DNA of 11,165 nucleotides from JAAYYM01 sp964638005 (lineage in GTDB: Bacteria > Bacillota > Clostridia > Lachnospirales > Lachnospiraceae), in the NCBI GenBank assembly GCA_964638005.1, contig CAZWXS010000067.1:1-11165 (forward strand). Reading direction: 5' to 3'. Numbering within the stretch: position 1 is the stretch's first letter; each line of letters begins with the position of its first letter. Under the pieces are notes generated by a model that did no database searches, was not told where the DNA came from, and saw only the letters and a list, made by a program, of their open reading frames with translations. A program made the position numbers and the translations under genes. Shown here piece by piece: positions 6,855 through 11,165 of the stretch.

Positions 6855-6885
6855 CCAAACAGTACAAAAAAACAAGGAGTTTCTT

Positions 6886-8214
6886 ATGAAAAAGGTAGCA
6901 TTACATAACCTTGGGTGCAAGGTCAATGCATACGAGATGGAAGTTGTGCAACAATTATTAACAAAAAACGGGTATGAAATTGTGCCCTTTGCCGAGGCGG
7001 CAGATATCTATATTGTGAATACATGCAGTGTTACGAACATAGCAGATCGCAAATCAAGACAGATGCTACACAAAGCAAAAAAGCAGAATCCGGATGCAAT
7101 TGTCGTAGCGATGGGATGTTATGCACAGACGGATACAGAGGGAGCCGATGAGGATGCAAGTGTTGATCTGATTGTCGGAAATAATCGGAAGAAAGATTTG
7201 ATTCAGATTTTACAGGAATATGAGATGGATCATGATAAGACGCTGCATCGAAGATCGGTGATTGATATTGCAAATGAGCAGGAATATGAGGAACTTGAAC
7301 TGACAAGGACGGCAGAGCATACGCGGGCGTATATCAAGGTACAGGACGGCTGCAATCAGTTTTGTTCCTACTGCATTATCCCCTATGCAAGAGGACGTGT
7401 CAGAAGCCGTGCACAGGAAAATGTGGTTCGTGAGATTGAAGGCTTGGCATTACTTGGATATAAAGAGGTAGTGCTGACAGGCATTCATCTGAGTTCGTAC
7501 GGGATGGATTTTCAAGGTGGCAAGCCGGATTTATTGGAATTGATCCGGATGGTTCATGCCGTTTCCGGAATCGAAAGAATACGTTTGGGTTCTCTGGAAC
7601 CACGTATTATTACGGAGGAATTCGCGTCTTCTCTTTCTGAGATGGAAAAGATATGTCCGCATTTTCATCTGTCGCTTCAGAGCGGTTGCGATGATACTCT
7701 GAAAAGAATGAATAGACGCTACAACACAAGTGAATACTATGAAAAAACAGAACTTTTGAGGAAATATTTTCAAAATCCTGCACTTACGACGGATGTCATC
7801 GTAGGTTTTCCGGGGGAGACGGCGGAAGAATTTGAAATAACAAGGAATTTTTTGCAAAAGATCCATTTCTATGAGATCCACGTATTCAAGTATTCAAGAA
7901 GAAAGGGCACCCGAGCAGATCAAATGCCTGATCAGATCGCTGAGCAGACAAAGCAGGATAGAAGTGCTGTGTTGATTGCGCAAAGTGCAGCTGAGGCAAA
8001 GTCATACAGAGAGAGCTATTTGGGACAACAGGTAGAGGTGCTGATAGAAGAACAACAGGAAATAGGTGGACGATTCTATCAGGTTGGACATACTAGAGAG
8101 TATATAAAGGTGGCTTGCTCAGCAGAGTATGACATGACGAACCAGATTGTTTGCGGAGTACCGCGACAGGCAATTACGGACGAAATCCTTGAACTTTATC
8201 AAGATATAGGGTAA
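6886..8214 (+). CDS. mtaB: tRNA N6-threonylcarbamoyladenosine (t6A37) methylthiotransferase MtaB
   Basis: A radical SAM enzyme that converts t6A37 to ms2t6A37 in tRNAs reading ANN codons. The N-terminal UPF0004 domain supplies C11, C47 and C78 for one iron-sulfur cluster; the radical SAM CxxxCxxC is C156, C160 and C163 (DGCNQFCSYCIIPYARG, 154-170). A C-terminal TRAM-like RNA-binding region covers about 375-442. The start GCKVNAYE (10-17) is typical of MtaB rather than MiaB or RimO. Length 442 is normal. The ATG at 6886 has AAGGAG at 6874-6879. In many Firmicutes mtaB directly follows prmA and rsmE; here other genes intervene. Its last codons contain the promoter of the next operon. Confidence 0.94.
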   Translation: MKKVALHNLGCKVNAYEMEVVQQLLTKNGYEIVPFAEAADIYIVNTCSVTNIADRKSRQMLHKAKKQNPDAIVVAMGCYAQTDTEGADEDASVDLIVGNNRKKDLIQILQEYEMDHDKTLHRRSVIDIANEQEYEELELTRTAEHTRAYIKVQDGCNQFCSYCIIPYARGRVRSRAQENVVREIEGLALLGYKEVVLTGIHLSSYGMDFQGGKPDLLELIRMVHAVSGIERIRLGSLEPRIITEEFASSLSEMEKICPHFHLSLQSGCDDTLKRMNRRYNTSEYYEKTELLRKYFQNPALTTDVIVGFPGETAEEFEITRNFLQKIHFYEIHVFKYSRRKGTRADQMPDQIAEQTKQDRSAVLIAQSAAEAKSYRESYLGQQVEVLIEEQQEIGGRFYQVGHTREYIKVACSAEYDMTNQIVCGVPRQAITDEILELYQDIG

Positions 8215-8217
8215 AAT
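8189..8217 (+). promoter_or_regulatory. promoter of the ireB-ruvX-DUF1292-rnj operon
   Basis: TTGAAC (8189-8194) and TAAAAT (8212-8217) are separated by exactly 17 bp. The -10 begins on the mtaB stop codon TAA. The predicted start is near 8224, leaving an untranslated leader of about 115 bases ahead of the ATG at 8338. I see no strong terminator-like or riboswitch-like structure in that leader. Confidence 0.55.
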
Positions 8218-8337
8218 ATACAAGAAGAGCAGAGTGAAGCCGGTACACAGAGTTCATAAGATGACCGTGAGGCTTTGCCGGAGTTCGTGGATGGAATTTC
8301 TTGAAAAAGATAACAGGACGATGAATGGGGTGACAAT

Positions 8338-8601
8338 ATGCAGGACTTAGGAAATACACAATACTTTAAAGTGGCGACAGAACCGGAGACGGGTGTCAAA
8401 GTGGTTTTATCCACAGTATACGAAGCTTTGACAGAAAAGGGATATAATCCGGTCAATCAGATCGTGGGTTACATCATGTCAGGCGACCCGACTTATATTA
8501 CAAGCCATAACAACGCTAGAAGTCTTGTAATGAAGGTTGAGCGCGATGAACTGGTAGAAGAACTGCTGACGGAATATATCAAGAACAGCGGATGGAAGTA
8601 G
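8338..8601 (+). CDS. ireB: IreB-family regulatory phosphoprotein (DUF965)
   Basis: A small cytosolic protein of 87 residues, the usual family size. The diagnostic block runs from about 23 to 75 and includes VYEALTEKGYNP (27-38), NQIVGYIMSGDP (40-51), YITSHNNAR (53-61) and ERDELVEELL (68-77). In Enterococcus, IreB is phosphorylated on threonine by the PASTA kinase IreK and lowers cephalosporin resistance; whether that holds here is unknown. The family is known to sit next to ruvX in Firmicutes, as it does here, with only three bases to the next start. The ATG has GGGGTGA at 8327-8333. It is the first gene after the promoter at 8189-8217. Confidence 0.92.
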   Translation: MQDLGNTQYFKVATEPETGVKVVLSTVYEALTEKGYNPVNQIVGYIMSGDPTYITSHNNARSLVMKVERDELVEELLTEYIKNSGWK

Positions 8602-8604
8602 AAT

Positions 8605-9042
8605 ATGCGGATTATGGGTTTGGATTTCGGATCTAAAACCGTTGGGGTGGCAATCAGCGATGAACTGTTGATTACGGCACAGGGGATTGAGATCATCAGG
8701 AGAGAGTCAGAGAATAAGCTTAGGAAGACTCTCGCCCGTATCGAAGAGTTGATTGCAGAGTACAAGGTAGATAAAATCGTACTTGGACTTCCTAAAAACA
8801 TGAATGCTACGATCGGTGAACGCGGAGAGAAAACGATAGAATTCCAGGAAATGCTTGTGAGACGCACAGGTCTTGAAGTGGTGCTTTGGGACGAGCGTTT
8901 GACTACGGTTGCAGCGGACAAAGCAATGATGGAAGCGAATATACGCAGAGAAAATAGGGGCAAGTACGTGGATAAGATTGCTGCTATTTTCATTTTGCAG
9001 GGATATTTGGATTATGCAGGGAGGAGCAATAGTGGCAACTGA
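8605..9042 (+). CDS. ruvX: YqgF/RuvX family Holliday-junction resolvase-like nuclease
   Basis: A 145-residue RNase H-like fold protein. In other bacteria this family acts in 16S rRNA 5'-end/pre-rRNA processing and has been proposed as a Holliday junction resolvase. Visible motifs are GLDFGSKTVGVAISD (5-19, acidic D7), VLGLPKNMN (59-67), DERLTT (96-101) and DKIAA (123-127, D123); D7, E97 or D96, and D123 fit the acidic catalytic set. It starts three bases after the IreB-family gene and overlaps the next gene by 11 bases, so the four genes are tightly coupled. Confidence 0.94.
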   Translation: MRIMGLDFGSKTVGVAISDELLITAQGIEIIRRESENKLRKTLARIEELIAEYKVDKIVLGLPKNMNATIGERGEKTIEFQEMLVRRTGLEVVLWDERLTTVAADKAMMEANIRRENRGKYVDKIAAIFILQGYLDYAGRSNSGN

Positions 9043-9307
9043 AAAAGTTGGATTTACAATTAAGAATGAGGACGGTGCCGAAGAACAGATAGAGTTCTAT
9101 GCATTGGACCAGACCAGAATTAACGGAATGAATTATCTGTTGGTGACAGATACCGAAGAGGGCGACGGAGAAGCTTTGATACTCAAGGATATTGCACCGG
9201 CGGAGGACACAGAAAGTATCTATGAAATCGTCTCAGAGGAGACAGAACTTATGGCAGTGGCCAAAGTATTTGAAGAAATGATGGGGGATATAGAGTTTGA
9301 GAAGTAG
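9032..9307 (+). CDS. DUF1292 domain protein
   Basis: A very acidic 91-residue cytosolic protein of the DUF1292 family, function unknown. The core NEDGAEEQIEFYAL (12-25), NYLLVTD (34-40) and EALILKD (47-53) is typical. I place the start at the GTG at 9032: it has an excellent GGGAGGAG at 9020-9027 and gives the family's normal N-terminus, while the longer open frame from 8978 would translate ruvX sequence out of frame. The gene overlaps ruvX by 11 bases and its end overlaps the rnj start by 11 bases. A DUF1292 gene next to ruvX is a recurring arrangement in Firmicutes. Confidence 0.88.
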   Translation: MATEKVGFTIKNEDGAEEQIEFYALDQTRINGMNYLLVTDTEEGDGEALILKDIAPAEDTESIYEIVSEETELMAVAKVFEEMMGDIEFEK

Positions 9308-10994
9308 GGGAAATAAGGAATATAAAGAAAACAGGGAGAGTATATCTAAAATCAAGATCATTCCCTTAGGCGGTCTGGAACAGATCGGCCTTAATATTAC
9401 GGCAATCGAGTATGAAGACACAATTGTTGTCATTGACTGCGGACTGGCATTTCCGGAGGATGATATGCTCGGAATCGATATGGTAATTCCGGATGTTACA
9501 TATCTGAAGGAAAATATCGATAAAGTCAAAGGTTTTGTTATTACGCACGGACATGAAGATCATATCGGCGCATTGCCATATGTCTTAAAAGAAATCAATG
9601 TTCCTGTATATGCGACAAAGCTTACGATTGCATTGATTGAAACAAAATTAAAGGAACATAATCTGACGAAGACGACAAAGAGAAAAGTTGTGAAATACGG
9701 ACAATCCATCAATATGGGTCAGCTCAGAGTCGAATTTATCAAAACCAATCATTCTATTGCTGATGCAGCGGCATTTGCAATTTATTCTCCGGCAGGAATT
9801 ATCATGCACACAGGAGATTTCAAGGTGGATTATACGCCTGTATTTGGTGATCCGATTGATTTACAGAGGTTTGCCGAAATAGGAAAGAAGGGTGTTCTGG
9901 CACTGATGTGTGACAGTACCAATGCAGAGCGTCTGGGATTTACCAATTCAGAAAAGACGGTTGGAAAGACATTTGATACTATCTTTGCCGACCATAAGAA
10001 TACACGTATTTTTGTTGCAACATTTGCTTCGAATATCGACAGGGTGCAGCAGATCATAGATTCAGCGGCTAAGTATGACCGAAAGGTTGTAGTAGAAGGC
10101 CGAAGTATGGTCAATGTTATCCAGACCGCAAGTGAGATTGGATACATCACGATACCGGAAGGCACATTAATAGATATTGCGCAGTTAAAGAATTATCCTG
10201 ATGAGAAGACTGTCATTATTACGACGGGAAGTCAGGGTGAGACCATGGCGGCATTGAGCCGTATGGCAAGTAATATCCATAAGAAGGTCACCATTAAACC
10301 GGGAGATACGGTCATATTCAGTTCAAGTCCGATTCCGGGAAATGAAAAAGCGATTTCAAAGGTCATTAATGAATTGTCCATGAACGGTGCGGATGTCATT
10401 TTCCAAGATACACATGTATCAGGACATGCCTGCCAGGAAGAAATCAAACTGATTTATTCTCTTGTACAGCCGAAGTATGCAATCCCCGTACATGGTGAGT
10501 ACAAGCATCGTAAGGCGCAGGCCAATCTGGTCAAGGGACTCGGTATCCCGAAGGAAAACATCTATATCATGGCGAGTGGAGATGTTTTGGAGCTTGATGA
10601 AGAGTCGGCTAAGATTACAGGAGAGGTACATTCAGGAGCTATCTTTGTAGACGGCTTGGGTGTAGGAGATGTCGGCAACATCGTATTGCGTGACAGACAG
10701 CACTTAGCAGAGGACGGCATACTGATTGTAGCATTAACATTGGAAAAGGGTACCAGCAGACTGGTTGCAGGTCCGGATATCGTCTCAAGAGGTTTTGTAT
10801 ATGTAAGAGAATCCGACGAACTGATGGAAGAAGCACACGTAGTGGTAGAGGATGCACTAATGGCGCTTCTCGATAGAAATATCACCGACTGGGGCAAGAT
10901 GAAAAACACCATGAAAGACGCCCTCAGCGGCTACGTCTGGAAAAAAACCAAAAGAAGACCCATGATCCTGCCAATTATTATGGAAGTTAGTTAG
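9297..10994 (+). CDS. rnj: ribonuclease J
   Basis: A metallo-beta-lactamase/beta-CASP ribonuclease with endo- and 5'-3' exonuclease activity in mRNA decay and rRNA maturation. Motifs include IIPLGGLEQIG (21-31), zinc ligands THGHEDHIG (83-91), HSIAD (152-156), HTGDFK (171-176), beta-CASP elements VEGRS (266-270), SGHA (375-378) and PVHGEYKH (397-404), and a C-terminal domain ending KRRPMILPIIME (552-563). Length 565 is normal. The only suitable start is TTG at 9297, eight bases after a G-run at 9283-9288 and overlapping the DUF1292 stop; no ATG precedes the conserved domain. The last 35 or so codons (from about 10880) switch to C-ending codons, and the stop codon merges into the tandem repeat array. 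Confidence 0.95.
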   Translation: MRSRGNKEYKENRESISKIKIIPLGGLEQIGLNITAIEYEDTIVVIDCGLAFPEDDMLGIDMVIPDVTYLKENIDKVKGFVITHGHEDHIGALPYVLKEINVPVYATKLTIALIETKLKEHNLTKTTKRKVVKYGQSINMGQLRVEFIKTNHSIADAAAFAIYSPAGIIMHTGDFKVDYTPVFGDPIDLQRFAEIGKKGVLALMCDSTNAERLGFTNSEKTVGKTFDTIFADHKNTRIFVATFASNIDRVQQIIDSAAKYDRKVVVEGRSMVNVIQTASEIGYITIPEGTLIDIAQLKNYPDEKTVIITTGSQGETMAALSRMASNIHKKVTIKPGDTVIFSSSPIPGNEKAISKVINELSMNGADVIFQDTHVSGHACQEEIKLIYSLVQPKYAIPVHGEYKHRKAQANLVKGLGIPKENIYIMASGDVLELDEESAKITGEVHSGAIFVDGLGVGDVGNIVLRDRQHLAEDGILIVALTLEKGTSRLVAGPDIVSRGFVYVRESDELMEEAHVVVEDALMALLDRNITDWGKMKNTMKDALSGYVWKKTKRRPMILPIIMEVS

Positions 10995-11165
10995 GGGAGA
11001 GTTCTCGTTGCGAAGCAATGAGATACCCCTAACAAGCTGAGCGGGAGCGAAGCTGAAATAAGGGGAGAGTTCTCGTTGCGAAGCAATGAGATACCCCTAA
11101 CAAGCTGAGTGGGAGCGAAGCTGAAATAAGGGGAGAGTTCTCGTTGCGAAGCAATGAGATACCCC
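10994..11165. repeat. 68-bp tandem repeat array, 2.5 copies to the window edge
   Basis: Units start at 10994, 11062 and 11130 with an exact 68-bp period; the third is cut by the window end after 36 bases. All are identical except 11042 C versus 11110 T. Each unit begins GGGGAGAG and ends AAATAA. Two hairpins per unit are visible. The first is GGGG/CCCC (10994-10997/11026-11029) around CTCGTTGC-GAA-GCAATGAG (11004-11022). The second is AGCT-GA-GC-GGGA-GC-GA-AGCT (11035-11054). In unit 1 the outer stem extends to GTTAGGGG/CCCCTAAC (10990-10997/11026-11033) using the rnj stop region. There is no T-run, no spacer and no open frame. I do not recognise a named repeat family. Confidence 0.92.

Noticed and set aside
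8215..8337. Riboswitch or structured leader ahead of the IreB-family gene
   Set aside because: Only short imperfect pairings (AAGCC/GGCTT, TCAT/ATGA) and a weak GAGTTC direct repeat are visible; no known riboswitch core is recognisable.
8291..8350. Small upstream frame of 19 codons overlapping the IreB-family start
   Set aside because: No ribosome binding site precedes it and the peptide shows nothing recognisable.
10994..11030. Intrinsic terminator of rnj
   Set aside because: The GGGG/CCCC hairpin has no T-run after it, and the structure repeats every 68 bp, which a terminator would not need.
10994..11165. CRISPR array or integron attC array
   Set aside because: The 68-bp units follow each other directly with no variable spacers or cassettes, and no cas or integrase gene is in the window.

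Overview
This window looks like a chromosomal housekeeping region of a low-to-moderate GC Gram-positive anaerobe, most likely a clostridial species of the Lachnospiraceae. The basis is gene content and order plus the protein flavour: a prmA-rsmE pair, mtaB, and an IreB-family/ruvX/DUF1292/RNase J cluster. ThiI is short and lacks the rhodanese domain. The placement is inferred from memory of these families, not from a search.

Layout. Positions 1-268 are a leader with an extended -10 promoter and a strong 5' hairpin. The + strand then carries prmA (ribosomal protein L11 methyltransferase), rsmE (16S rRNA m3U1498 methyltransferase), a NifS/IscS-type cysteine desulfurase, thiI (tRNA 4-thiouridine synthase) and a large multi-pass membrane protein resembling DUF6311. 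A short HPr-like gene follows on the - strand, with its own promoter and an intrinsic terminator. The + strand resumes with mtaB (tRNA methylthiotransferase), then an operon with its own promoter inside the mtaB 3' end: IreB-family regulator, ruvX, DUF1292 protein and rnj (RNase J). The last 172 bp are a tandem repeat array that runs off the window edge.

How the genes work together. Most of them serve translation and RNA metabolism: L11 methylation, rRNA methylation, tRNA thiolation, tRNA methylthiolation, rRNA processing (RuvX/YqgF) and RNA decay. The cysteine desulfurase is the natural sulfur donor for the adjacent ThiI. The membrane protein and the HPr-like gene look like additions to this core. 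In many Firmicutes mtaB directly follows rsmE; here about 4.9 kb separates them.

The least ordinary parts are non-coding. The first is a perfect 24-bp inverted repeat between rsmE and the desulfurase gene. It has a G-quadruplex-type loop and is nested in an outer 9-bp inverted repeat reaching the desulfurase ribosome binding site. The second is a 68-bp tandem repeat starting on the rnj stop codon. Each unit encodes two hairpins, and the only difference between units preserves base pairing. Coding sequence next to both elements shifts sharply to C-ending codons. The HPr-like protein is also unusual because it lacks the phosphorylatable histidine.
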